Source: Opitutales bacterium (GTDB lineage Bacteria > Verrucomicrobiota > Verrucomicrobiia > Opitutales > JABSRG01). Taken from it: DNA of 63,389 bases. This document shows, piece after piece, positions 45,885 through 53,672 of this stretch (position 1 is its first letter; each line of letters starts with the position of its first letter). The translations under genes and the position numbers were made by a program. Under the pieces are notes generated by a model, which was not told the DNA's origin, searched no databases, and worked only from the letters and a program-made list of their open reading frames with translations. The stretch spans positions 1 to 63,389 of the forward strand of contig JANQKZ010000004.1 of assembly GCA_028280845.1 (NCBI GenBank), read 5' to 3'.

Positions 45885-46820
45885 ATGTCCAACGCTTTTC
45901 AACAGCAGTCCGGCAAGCAAGGGGTCAGCACCTGGCTCCAGGTTGCGGGCATCACGGTCCTGTTCGGTGGCCTGTATGTGGGGCTGCGGAATCTCCCCAA
46001 TGCCCAGTGTGATTTTCTACACTACGAGGTGGTGGAGGTATTGGCCGATGGCACTGAGGTGTGTGCGGCCACCAACCACGCGAAGTTTATTGATCTGGAC
46101 GTGGTTTCCTACCCGGTGGAGATGGTGCTGAGCGACCCGGAGGTTGAACCAGATGGGACTCACCAGTTCACGGTGAAATTTCTGGGCAAAGACAACCGTC
46201 CGCTGCTGCCGCACGAATTGGCCATCACCCACACGGAGCGCATTCACCTCATGGTGGTGGATCGCGAGTTGGAGGATTATCATCATCTGCACCCTGAGCC
46301 GATGGGAGCCTCGGGGAGTTATTCGTTCTCCATCCGGCCGAATCGGAGTAGTTCCTACCGGTTTTTCGCCGAGCTCGTTCCCGTGCAGACCAAACGCCAG
46401 GTCGTGACGGACAGTTATTTCGAATTTTCGACCCATGCAGCGGATGCCGGGTTGGAATATGAGCACCTGAGCCCATTGGTCAGCCTGGTCGGGGATTACC
46501 GGTTTGAATTGGAATTGGCTAAAGGGGATGTGCGCCGAAAACGAGACAATGAGATCAATCTCACGATCTCGCATGTAAACGGCGACCCGGTGGTGCTCCA
46601 GGAAATTATGGGGGATTATGCCCACATGGTCGCCTTTGATTCCAGCAAAAGCGGTTTTGCCCATATGCATCCGCTCTTTACCGATATCGATTCCGAAAAT
46701 GGTGTCCCGGAAGCGGGGTTTCTTTTTTACTCACCCAAAACGGGTCACCATCGCATATGGGCTCAGGTCAAGCTGGAAGGGCAGGAGGTCTTTGCGCCCT
46801 TTGATTTGATGGTGCAGTGA
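45885..46820 (+). CDS. Membrane-anchored His-rich protein linked to SCO
   Basis: One helix near residues 17-33 anchors a ~275-residue periplasmic domain. It contains two related His-rich motifs, H116-x4-H121...HH-x-HP (133-137) and YAHMVAFD...FAHMHP (246-263), each ending H-x-H-P or H-M-H-P. The repetition suggests two similar beta-sandwich lobes, each able to bind a metal. I do not recognise a named family. It starts 6 bp after the SCO stop and is therefore likely part of copper delivery to the oxidase. The in-frame ATG at 45834 would overlap SCO and is rejected. Confidence 0.78.
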   Translation: MSNAFQQQSGKQGVSTWLQVAGITVLFGGLYVGLRNLPNAQCDFLHYEVVEVLADGTEVCAATNHAKFIDLDVVSYPVEMVLSDPEVEPDGTHQFTVKFLGKDNRPLLPHELAITHTERIHLMVVDRELEDYHHLHPEPMGASGSYSFSIRPNRSSSYRFFAELVPVQTKRQVVTDSYFEFSTHAADAGLEYEHLSPLVSLVGDYRFELELAKGDVRRKRDNEINLTISHVNGDPVVLQEIMGDYAHMVAFDSSKSGFAHMHPLFTDIDSENGVPEAGFLFYSPKTGHHRIWAQVKLEGQEVFAPFDLMVQ

Positions 46821-46893
46821 GGTTTTGGCAGAGTTGAGAGCTGAGATCCTGGAGGACAATAACTTCTTTATCCTTCGGTTGGCCTGTTGTCTT

Positions 46894-49329
46894 TTACTTC
46901 TGCTCCAGCATGGCGGCCATGTAGGCCCAGACGACAATGGGGCGGGCCATGGTTTGCCAGGGGGTGTATTCGTTCTGGGAGCCGTAATTCCACATGTCGA
47001 TGTAGGACTCAAAGACTGGCCATTCAAGCATGTCAGGATCCATCTTTTCATCGATGTTGAAAAAGCCGGACCACATCATCAGGTAGGGGATGTCCGGGAC
47101 ATAGTCGGCGCGATGGTCGAAGGGGCCGCAGACGATCGTCCCAGGCGGGGCCTGGCGATTGGTTTTCATGGAGTCCTCGTGGAGCACCCACTGAACCGGA
47201 TTGGATCCAGCCCCCACGATATAACAGAAGTTATCAGGATTCGCGCCGAGGCCGAACTGGGAGGCAGCAAACATCGGCTCGAGGTATTTGGAGTCTCCGG
47301 TGAGATGGTGAGCCCGGACCAGGTGAATGGCTTCTACCGGTGCTGATAGCATGCCGAAGAATATTTGAGTTGTCCGATTTTGTCCCGCTATGGAGTAGGC
47401 GTTGTTTTCGACATAGGTGAGGGTGCTATCCCCACTGGCGATGACCCATTCCCTTGCCTCCTGCTTCCGGGACGGATTCCCCAGCCCTTCCGCCAAACGG
47501 GCGTAGGCGAATTCAATTTCGGCTTCGTGCCAGTGAGCCAGGGTTCCGCGGTCAAAGGGGACTTTGGATGCTTCGAGAAACAGCTCATGCCATTGCTCGT
47601 CTCCCGTCAGGGCGTAGAGATTTAAGGCGGCCAGTTGGCGCATAGCGACAGCATCTGGATAGTCGGGGTAGGACATACCTTCAGCCTGCATGCGGGCATA
47701 TTCCTTCTCCGCCCATCGCAAACCTTTGAGAGCCGCTACGGTATAGCGGGTCGTCAGATCCGGGCGAAGATCCTGTAGCGCCAGAGCGGCTTGTGCGGCC
47801 GTGGCGACGAGGGTGTGCGTGGACCAGAAGTCATAGCCATAGGCATAGACCGGCAAAATCTCGTTCCAGCTCACGTCCCCTGGGGCTGGATGTTCCGCAG
47901 ACTCTACGCCGCCGCTGCCTGCTCCGTCCTCGCGTTGCATGCGGACGAAGAAATCGAGGACCCAGAGGGCTTCATCCACCAGGTCCGGGAGGTCGTTGCC
48001 GGACTCTGGGATGTTCATGTCGATCTCGAAGGCGTAGGTGGGTTGCATCTGATAAAATTCCATCAACCACCGGGTCACGATCATGTGTTGGGCGCGGCGA
48101 TCCCAATCGCCGGCATCCATCATCCCCCCCCAGGCGTAGGGAAGCGTCTCATCTGTCACATCCTCGGTCAGGGCGGTAAAGGAGCTACGGGTGCCCCCCA
48201 TCATTCCCATGGTGGTTTCGAGCAGGGTGGCTTGGGACTGGTATACCCTCACCCCATCATCCGGGTGGTGGGGGCGGGGACGGAGCCAATCTGTATACGG
48301 TTCTTCCAGGGCAATCCCACTCCGATGATGATAGATTCCTCTGAGCGCAAGCCTAGCCATGTCCTTCCAAACTCCGGATTTAATCTCAAACGGATAGCTG
48401 CGGCCTACTCCTTCTACCTGAACATAGTACTGCCCCGGTTGGGTTACTTCGGGGAAATCGAGCCGATAGACATCCGCTTCGGTGTAGTTATCAGTTCGGT
48501 ACATGAGATCGGGTGTGTCCGCTTCCCAATGGATCGGGGCAGTGCCGGAAAACATCCGCTTTCCGCTGATTGTATCGATGACGTGATAGGTGAGTGCCTC
48601 TCCGAAATCGTAACCACCGCTTTCTCCCATCCAAAGGGAAACATAAGCCCGCTTAACGGGATCTTTAGGATCAAACCCGACCTGGTTCACATGGATAGCT
48701 TCGCTGCGCTGGGTTTGTGGATCAAAGGAGTAAAGTATGGAGGCGCGGTCGAGACCGAGGAGGGCAAGATCCAGGGAATAGGTATGTCCTTCTTGTAAGG
48801 GGTCGGGAAGGTGCAGATAAACGGTGTGAATTAAGCCCAAGGCTTGCTGGGAACGTCCAAACTGGTTGGGCTTTGACTTTCGATCTATTTTTACCGGTGA
48901 TCGCGCCACTCTATAATTGGGGTCGGTGTCGGATTGGAGGCTGTAAGATTTGGGGGAGTCGGTGATTTCCAGGATGAGCGGGTCGCCCCGATAGTGGTCC
49001 AAGGTGACATAGACCTGCTGCTCATTGCCGCTCATGTAGCCGATGAGCTCTCCATCCCGGTATAGCTCCCGCGTCGTGATAAAATCGGCATTCTTGGCGA
49101 CGATGTAGTCGTGAGTGAGTTCGACTATCTCATCCCCGTGTTGAGCTGTATAGGGGAGCAGCTGACTACGCGTCACCTCTCCTTCCTGGATGTACAGAGC
49201 CAGGACTTCGGGGGCTATGGGATTCACCGAAACGAGGCGGGGCGGGGTGGCCACCAGAGAACAGAAGCAGGCGGATAATCCGGCAAAGATGAGCGTGAAG
49301 ATTCGTTTTAGGGGCTGGCCATAGGGCAT
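46894..49329 (-). CDS. Secreted glycoside hydrolase family 9 enzyme with CelD N-terminal domain
   Basis: The 811-residue protein has a signal peptide (residues 1-27) and an N-terminal ~180-residue region of unknown type. A CelD_N Ig-like domain follows (about 212-317: HVNQVGFDPKDPVKRAYVS). The GH9 (alpha/alpha)6 catalytic domain has catalytic acids D405 and D408 in GGMMDAGDWD and a C-terminal general acid E787 (SQNEYTPW). GH9 enzymes act on cellulose, other beta-glucans or glucosamine oligomers; the substrate is not evident. The ATG at 49329 is preferred over the upstream 49368, which adds 13 residues before the signal. Confidence 0.9.
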   Translation of the reverse strand: MPYGQPLKRIFTLIFAGLSACFCSLVATPPRLVSVNPIAPEVLALYIQEGEVTRSQLLPYTAQHGDEIVELTHDYIVAKNADFITTRELYRDGELIGYMSGNEQQVYVTLDHYRGDPLILEITDSPKSYSLQSDTDPNYRVARSPVKIDRKSKPNQFGRSQQALGLIHTVYLHLPDPLQEGHTYSLDLALLGLDRASILYSFDPQTQRSEAIHVNQVGFDPKDPVKRAYVSLWMGESGGYDFGEALTYHVIDTISGKRMFSGTAPIHWEADTPDLMYRTDNYTEADVYRLDFPEVTQPGQYYVQVEGVGRSYPFEIKSGVWKDMARLALRGIYHHRSGIALEEPYTDWLRPRPHHPDDGVRVYQSQATLLETTMGMMGGTRSSFTALTEDVTDETLPYAWGGMMDAGDWDRRAQHMIVTRWLMEFYQMQPTYAFEIDMNIPESGNDLPDLVDEALWVLDFFVRMQREDGAGSGGVESAEHPAPGDVSWNEILPVYAYGYDFWSTHTLVATAAQAALALQDLRPDLTTRYTVAALKGLRWAEKEYARMQAEGMSYPDYPDAVAMRQLAALNLYALTGDEQWHELFLEASKVPFDRGTLAHWHEAEIEFAYARLAEGLGNPSRKQEAREWVIASGDSTLTYVENNAYSIAGQNRTTQIFFGMLSAPVEAIHLVRAHHLTGDSKYLEPMFAASQFGLGANPDNFCYIVGAGSNPVQWVLHEDSMKTNRQAPPGTIVCGPFDHRADYVPDIPYLMMWSGFFNIDEKMDPDMLEWPVFESYIDMWNYGSQNEYTPWQTMARPIVVWAYMAAMLEQK

Positions 49330-49472
49330 GATGGATCCTATTGAAGGGTCGGTTACTCGGATTACCACGACAGGCTCACTTGATGTTGGGAAAAGGGAGA
49401 TGCAAGGGGAGGGGTGATCGTGTTTTAGCCACGACAGGGAATGCGCCCTGCTTCACGACGGTATGTGGACTG

Positions 49473-49500
49473 ATCGGGCTGGACTGCCGCGCCAGCCGAT
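49473..49500. repeat. Small palindrome upstream of the GH9 gene
   Basis: ATCGG-G-CTGG ... CCAG-CCGAT forms a 9-bp stem with one bulged G around a 9-base loop. The core GGCTGGACTGCCGCGCCAGCC resembles GGTTGGACCTCTGGGCCAGCC near 10245, so it may be another dispersed repeat family. Confidence 0.45.
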
Positions 49501-49503
49501 TTC

Positions 49504-49851
49504 TCACCCGAAGGTCTTATTATTCCATCCAAAATGGGACCGAGGGACGATAGGGAAATTCAGATAAACGCGCTCCGGGGCGATATTGAGTTTCCCGGAG
49601 AGGAAGGTGCATAGCAGAGGTGTAATCTGGGCGGGCGCTTCTTCCGGTAACCCCAGGGAGATCAATTCCACAAAGGCGGCTGGATCATCGGATCCCCCAA
49701 AGATTAACTTGGACTGCGCTTCGAGACGAACCATGACATAAGCTTCCGACTTACCCAAGGCCTTCGCGACTAACGCGGAAGCCTCTTTCATGAGGCCTGC
49801 AGTATCGAACCCCTCGAGGTGAATGTTGGTGTGTATGGTGAGGGAAGGCAT
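49504..49851 (-). CDS. MIF-like tautomerase-superfamily protein
   Basis: This 115-residue protein matches the macrophage migration inhibitory factor fold: MPSLTIHTN with Pro2 as the catalytic base after Met removal, a central KSEAYVMVRLEAQSKLIFGGSDDPAAFVELISLG and a C-terminal RVYLNFPIVPRSHFGWNNKTFG. Bacterial members may tautomerise phenylpyruvate-like keto acids; the natural substrate is unknown. There is no signal peptide. Confidence 0.88.
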   Translation of the reverse strand: MPSLTIHTNIHLEGFDTAGLMKEASALVAKALGKSEAYVMVRLEAQSKLIFGGSDDPAAFVELISLGLPEEAPAQITPLLCTFLSGKLNIAPERVYLNFPIVPRSHFGWNNKTFG

Positions 49852-49930
49852 GTTTTGGGAAGGTGAAAATCAAAAATCGAAATGTGGTAGGCAGGAGTAA
49901 ACCCGGTCTGGGATCTGGTGTCTGCCCTCT

Positions 49931-50398
49931 TTATTTTTTTTCCTTTTTGCCGAAATCGGTGACTTTGATTTCACCGTGGGCATTGAAGGCGGACTCCCCC
50001 GCCTCGACCCAAGCGGTAAAGCCACCGTCCAGGCTGGTGACGTTTTCATAGCCGATGGATTCCAGGGCGAGGGCAGAAAGGGCTGCCCGACCTCCGGTAC
50101 GGCAGTAGACCATAATTTTTTGTTTCGGATCGGTGGTGTGTTTTTGAATGTCGAATTCCAGGCGGCCCCTTGGGATCCAGAGGGCTCCCTCGATGTGGCC
50201 GGCCATAAATTCTTCCTTGGTGCGGACATCGATGATGAGGGGTGCATCCTCCGACTTCATGGTCTCCTTAAAATCAGCCATGGTCATGTGGTTCACCTTG
50301 GATTTGGCCTCTGCGGCGATGGCTTTGGGGGCTTTGATTTGAGCCGAAGCCAGTAGGGGATAGATCAACGTGATGCAGAAAATAAATAGCCGTTTCAT
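49931..50398 (-). CDS. Periplasmic rhodanese-domain protein
   Basis: A signal peptide (MKRLFIFCITLIYPLLASAQ) is followed by a single rhodanese domain with the catalytic loop CRTGGRAALSA, whose Cys accepts sulfane sulfur, and with IIDVRTKEEFMAGHIEGALWIP. The protein ends in a basic KKEKK tail. Single-domain secreted rhodaneses handle thiosulfate, sulfane sulfur or redox stress; no direct partner is seen nearby. An ATG at 50407 would add three residues. Confidence 0.88.
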   Translation of the reverse strand: MKRLFIFCITLIYPLLASAQIKAPKAIAAEAKSKVNHMTMADFKETMKSEDAPLIIDVRTKEEFMAGHIEGALWIPRGRLEFDIQKHTTDPKQKIMVYCRTGGRAALSALALESIGYENVTSLDGGFTAWVEAGESAFNAHGEIKVTDFGKKEKK

Positions 50399-50419
50399 GG
50401 AGTTCATTATGAATTCTGG

Positions 50420-51538
50420 ATGCCCTCGGGAGCAACCCCGGAGGTGTTAAATTTTGATATCCCGATGATATCCCCAGTCAACTCCAGGGCCCTTCCAGAA
50501 GTTCATGATGTGCTGGCCAGCCTCTATGCGCTCAAGGGTCGTCGAACCCTTTCAGCCCAGCACGATTACCTGACCAGTGATACCCGATACAATGATGCGG
50601 TAGAAGTGATGTGTGGGGCACGCCCGGCGTTGTTCGGTGGCGACTTCAGCTTCGTGTATCACGGGGCCGACCCGGCTTCGGTCCAGCATTGTGGGCCAGC
50701 TAATATCACGGAGCCTGGTCATGGAATTGAAGCCTGGGATTACGCCCCGGAAAAGGTATTTTGCCCTGAAGGTGAGGCCGAGATCCTGGATATCAATCTT
50801 CATGCATCCCGGATGGCGCTCGTGGAGCGATGTATTCAACGGCATCGTCAGGGACAGCTCATCACCCTCATGTGGCATGGACCTACGCCGGATTGCGGAG
50901 ACGTCAGCAAAGATGGAGACCTCTGGGCTCATGGCGGTTTTTCCGCAGCATCCTGGCAAGCGGTTCTCACTCCGGGGACGGTTATGCACGGTTACTGGCT
51001 AGTCCAGGTCGATCGCATCGCCAGCTATTTAAAGCTGCTCGAAGAAGCCCGGATTCCGGTGCTTTGGCGACCTTATCATGAAATGAACGGGGGCTGGTTC
51101 TGGTGGGGCCGCCGGGGCAAGGGAGCTTTCGGCTTTCCGCGCTTATGGAATCAACTCTATGAGCGATTCACGGAGCATCACCAGCTGCACAACCTGATAT
51201 GGGTCTGGAATCCGAATGCTCCCCGCGACACTCCGGGTGATGAAGCGGAAACTTATGCGGAGTCTTTCCCGGGGCACGACACGGTAGATATCTTGGCGAG
51301 TGATATTTACCATAACGATTACCGCGATAGCCATTACACGGATTTACTCGCCCTGGCCGAGGGGAAATTGATCGCCCTTGGAGAAGTGGGGCATCTGCCC
51401 GATCCGGAGTGGTTAGCGGCCCACCCCGAGTGGTCATGGATCATGCCATGGGGCGGGCTCCTCTTTCGATTTAATTCACCTGAACGGATTCGCGAGCTGT
51501 ATTCGGGGTTGCAGCATGCCCCGTTTGCAGGAAATTGA
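50420..51538 (+). CDS. Glycoside hydrolase family 26 (beta-mannanase-like), apparently cytoplasmic
   Basis: The (beta/alpha)8 GH26 landmarks are clear: acid/base E221 in WRPYHEMNGGWFWWG, WVWNPN and nucleophile E322 in ALGEVGHLP. GH26 enzymes mainly cut beta-1,4-mannans. The 372-residue protein starts MPSGATPEVLNFDIP with no signal peptide or lipobox, so it may act inside the cell on imported oligosaccharides. It is divergent from the rhodanese gene (21 bp between starts). Confidence 0.9.
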   Translation: MPSGATPEVLNFDIPMISPVNSRALPEVHDVLASLYALKGRRTLSAQHDYLTSDTRYNDAVEVMCGARPALFGGDFSFVYHGADPASVQHCGPANITEPGHGIEAWDYAPEKVFCPEGEAEILDINLHASRMALVERCIQRHRQGQLITLMWHGPTPDCGDVSKDGDLWAHGGFSAASWQAVLTPGTVMHGYWLVQVDRIASYLKLLEEARIPVLWRPYHEMNGGWFWWGRRGKGAFGFPRLWNQLYERFTEHHQLHNLIWVWNPNAPRDTPGDEAETYAESFPGHDTVDILASDIYHNDYRDSHYTDLLALAEGKLIALGEVGHLPDPEWLAAHPEWSWIMPWGGLLFRFNSPERIRELYSGLQHAPFAGN

Positions 51539-51552
51539 AGAAGAAACCAGCC

Positions 51553-53385
51553 CTAGGTTGCTTCCGGTAAAGAGCGAGCCTGAATGCGTTCCTGGGTGTC
51601 GCTGAGGAAGTCTTCCACGGTTTTCGTACCCTCCAGGGATTTGCCAACCCTGGAGCGGACATTGACCAGGCGAGCCTCGGCTTCCTTCTCACCAAGGACG
51701 AGCATGAGGGGGACTTTTTCCATCTCGGCGCGACGGATTTTAGCTCCCAGTTTTTCGTCGTGCTGGTCCAGGGTCACACGGAGACCGGCCGCTTTGACCG
51801 TTTCGTAAACCTCTTCGGCGTAGTCGGCTACTTTTTCCGAGATAGGCAGAATGCGAATCTGTTCCGGGGCCAACCAAATGGGGAAGCTTCCCGCAAAGTG
51901 TTCGATGAGGACCCCACAGAACCGCTCTATAGAACCAAAAGGAGCCCGGTGCACCATGACGGGCCGGTGGGGTTTATTGTCTGCCCCGACGTAGGACAGG
52001 TCGAAGCGCTCGGGGAGTACATAGTCTATCTGGACGGTACCCAGCTGCCATTCGCGGCCGAGGACGTCTTTGATCACAAAATCGATTTTAGGGCCATAAA
52101 ACGCAGCTTCTCCAGGCTCTTCGGTGAAGGGAACATCGAGGGATTTAGCGGCCTTGCGGCAGGCATCTTCCGCGAGATCCCAATTCTCGGGATCCCCGGT
52201 AAACTTGGAAGAGTCCGGATCACGGAGCCCGACGCGAACGCGGTAGTCTTCCATACCGAGGGTCGCGAAGACGACTTTTACCAGGTGAAGGCAGCCCTGG
52301 ACTTCATCGGCGAGTTGTTCCTGGGTGCAAAAAAGGTGGGCATCATCCTGGGTGAAGCCGCGGACACGCGTCATGCCATTGAGTTCGCCGCTCTGTTCCC
52401 ACCGATAGACCGTGCCAAATTCGGCCAGGCGAAAGGGAAGATCCCGGTAGGATCGTGGTTCAGAATCAAAAATCTTGATGTGGAAGGGGCAATTCATGGG
52501 CTTGAGCATGTAGCCCTCGATTTCACCCTCGCTCATTTTGTTGGACAACTCAGTGCAGGAACAACCCTCATGGGCCAGTTCACTGAGGAATTCCCGGTCG
52601 ACGATCGGTGGATACTGGGAATCCTGATAATAGGGAAAGTGACCGCTGGTGCGAAAGAGATCCAGTTTTCCGATATGTGGCGTAAACACCTGGTGGTAGC
52701 CCTGTTTGCGCAGTTCTTCGGAGATGAAGGTCTGGAGCTCTTGGCGTATGATGGCCCCATTCGGTTTCCAGAGCACCAGGCCCTGGCCGACAGCCTCATC
52801 GATGTGGAACAGCTTTAGATCCTTGCCGACTTTGCGGTGATCCCGCTTTTTGGCTTCTTCCAAGGCGTTGAGGTAGGCCTGGAGTTCGTCCTTGGTGGGG
52901 AAGGCCGTGCCATAAATGCGCTGGAGCTGCTTGTTCTTTTCATCTCCACGATGATAGGCCCCGGCCACACTCAGCAGTTTATACGCCTTAATTTTCTTGG
53001 TATAATTGACATGGGTTCCGGCGCACAGATCGGTGAATTCCCCATTCCGATAAAAGGAGATGGCGTCTCCTTCCGGGATGTCGTCGAGGCGTCCCAGCTT
53101 GTAGCGCTCTTGTCCCATCTCTTTGATGATCTTCACGGCTTCCTCGCGGCTGGTTTCGAAGCGTTCAAACCGTTGGTTTTCCTTGATGACCTTTTTCATT
53201 TCAGCCTCAATAGCTTCCAGGTCCTCCCCGGTAAATTTGTGATCCAGGTCAAAGTCGTAGTAAAAACCGCTCTCGGTGGGAGGGCCGATGTCGAGCTGGG
53301 CGTCAGGAAAAAGACGCAAGACCGCGGTTGCCAGCACATGGGCAGAGGAGTGCCGGAGTTCTTCGAGGGGAGACATGGATTTCAT
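51553..53385 (-). CDS. thrS: Threonyl-tRNA synthetase lacking the TGS domain
   Basis: ThrRS charges tRNA-Thr and edits mischarged Ser-tRNA. The editing domain has its metal-binding set H12, H16 (HSSAH) and C121, H125 (CAGTH), exactly 61 residues before the E. coli numbering (H73, H77, C182, H186). The class II core shows MNCPFHIKIF, the motif 2 region FRLAEFGTVYRWEQSG and the anticodon-binding C-terminal domain. Thus only the N-terminal TGS domain (~61 residues) is absent. The upstream DNA holds an attenuator, so no TGS was missed. The gene is preceded by a Thr-rich leader peptide and terminator (see below). Confidence 0.96.
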   Translation of the reverse strand: MKSMSPLEELRHSSAHVLATAVLRLFPDAQLDIGPPTESGFYYDFDLDHKFTGEDLEAIEAEMKKVIKENQRFERFETSREEAVKIIKEMGQERYKLGRLDDIPEGDAISFYRNGEFTDLCAGTHVNYTKKIKAYKLLSVAGAYHRGDEKNKQLQRIYGTAFPTKDELQAYLNALEEAKKRDHRKVGKDLKLFHIDEAVGQGLVLWKPNGAIIRQELQTFISEELRKQGYHQVFTPHIGKLDLFRTSGHFPYYQDSQYPPIVDREFLSELAHEGCSCTELSNKMSEGEIEGYMLKPMNCPFHIKIFDSEPRSYRDLPFRLAEFGTVYRWEQSGELNGMTRVRGFTQDDAHLFCTQEQLADEVQGCLHLVKVVFATLGMEDYRVRVGLRDPDSSKFTGDPENWDLAEDACRKAAKSLDVPFTEEPGEAAFYGPKIDFVIKDVLGREWQLGTVQIDYVLPERFDLSYVGADNKPHRPVMVHRAPFGSIERFCGVLIEHFAGSFPIWLAPEQIRILPISEKVADYAEEVYETVKAAGLRVTLDQHDEKLGAKIRRAEMEKVPLMLVLGEKEAEARLVNVRSRVGKSLEGTKTVEDFLSDTQERIQARSLPEAT

Positions 53386-53442
53386 GGAAAGTGGGAAACG
53401 GTGGATGGTGAATGTGAGATGGGATAGCTGGATGCTGGCAAT

Positions 53443-53471
53443 AAAAAAGCCCGGTCTGGATCACCGGGCTT
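53443..53471 (-). terminator. Attenuator terminator upstream of thrS
   Basis: On the minus strand AAGCCCGG / CCGGGCTT form an 8-bp stem (53464-53471 with 53447-53454) around a 9-base loop, running into six T (A at 53443-53448 on the plus strand). It starts 25 bp after the leader peptide stop and ends 58 bp before the thrS ATG, so it would stop transcription before thrS. Confidence 0.88.
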
Positions 53472-53495
53472 CAGGAAAAAGGTTAATAGCAAACC

Positions 53496-53555
53496 TTACC
53501 GCCCAGGTGGGAGGATCGTAGCAGTCGTCGTGGTGGTAGTGATTCGGTTTTGCAT
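53496..53555 (-). CDS. thrS leader peptide (Thr-rich, 19 residues)
   Basis: The minus-strand frame from ATG at 53553-53555 to TAA at 53496-53498 encodes MQNRITTTTTTATILPPGR. Codons 6-11 are ACT ACC ACC ACG ACG ACT, and a seventh Thr codon follows at 13; two Ile codons are also present. The peptide resembles the E. coli thrL type in concept, not in detail. No strong Shine-Dalgarno sequence precedes it; instead an AATTTTCAGG/CCTTGAAAATT inverted repeat directly abuts the ATG. Confidence 0.82.
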   Translation of the reverse strand: MQNRITTTTTTATILPPGR

Positions 53556-53590
53556 AATTTTCAAGGTTGTATGCTGAAATCCTGAAAATT
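53556..53590 (-). promoter_or_regulatory. Inverted repeat abutting the leader-peptide start
   Basis: On the minus strand AATTTTCAGG (53581-53590) faces CCTTGAAAATT (53556-53566): ten pairs with one bulge around a 14-base loop ending at the leader ATG. It could be an operator or an RNA hairpin limiting leader translation. Confidence 0.4.
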
Positions 53591-53672
53591 GGAAGGGGAA
53601 AGTGCTGGTTGTGGGTCGGCGATTGAAGGTGGCAGAATATTGCGCTTCCTGCTCTGTGTTTTGACTTCCGGT

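Larger units (their letters stand above)
53443..53555 (-). promoter_or_regulatory. Threonine attenuation leader of thrS
   Basis: The leader combines the Thr-rich peptide gene (53496-53555), an alternative pairing and the terminator (53443-53471). The last leader codons contain CACCTGGGC (53501-53509), which can pair over 8 bases with one bulged T to GCCCGGTG in the 5' arm and loop of the terminator (53462-53469). A ribosome stalled at the Thr run would leave CACCTGGGC free to form this antiterminator. A ribosome reaching the stop codon would cover it and allow termination. This is inference from sequence and known attenuator logic. Confidence 0.8.

Noticed and set aside
53386-53672. T-box riboswitch upstream of thrS
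   Set aside because: No T-box consensus (such as UGGNACC near the terminator) or long stem I was seen; the Thr-rich leader explains the terminator better.
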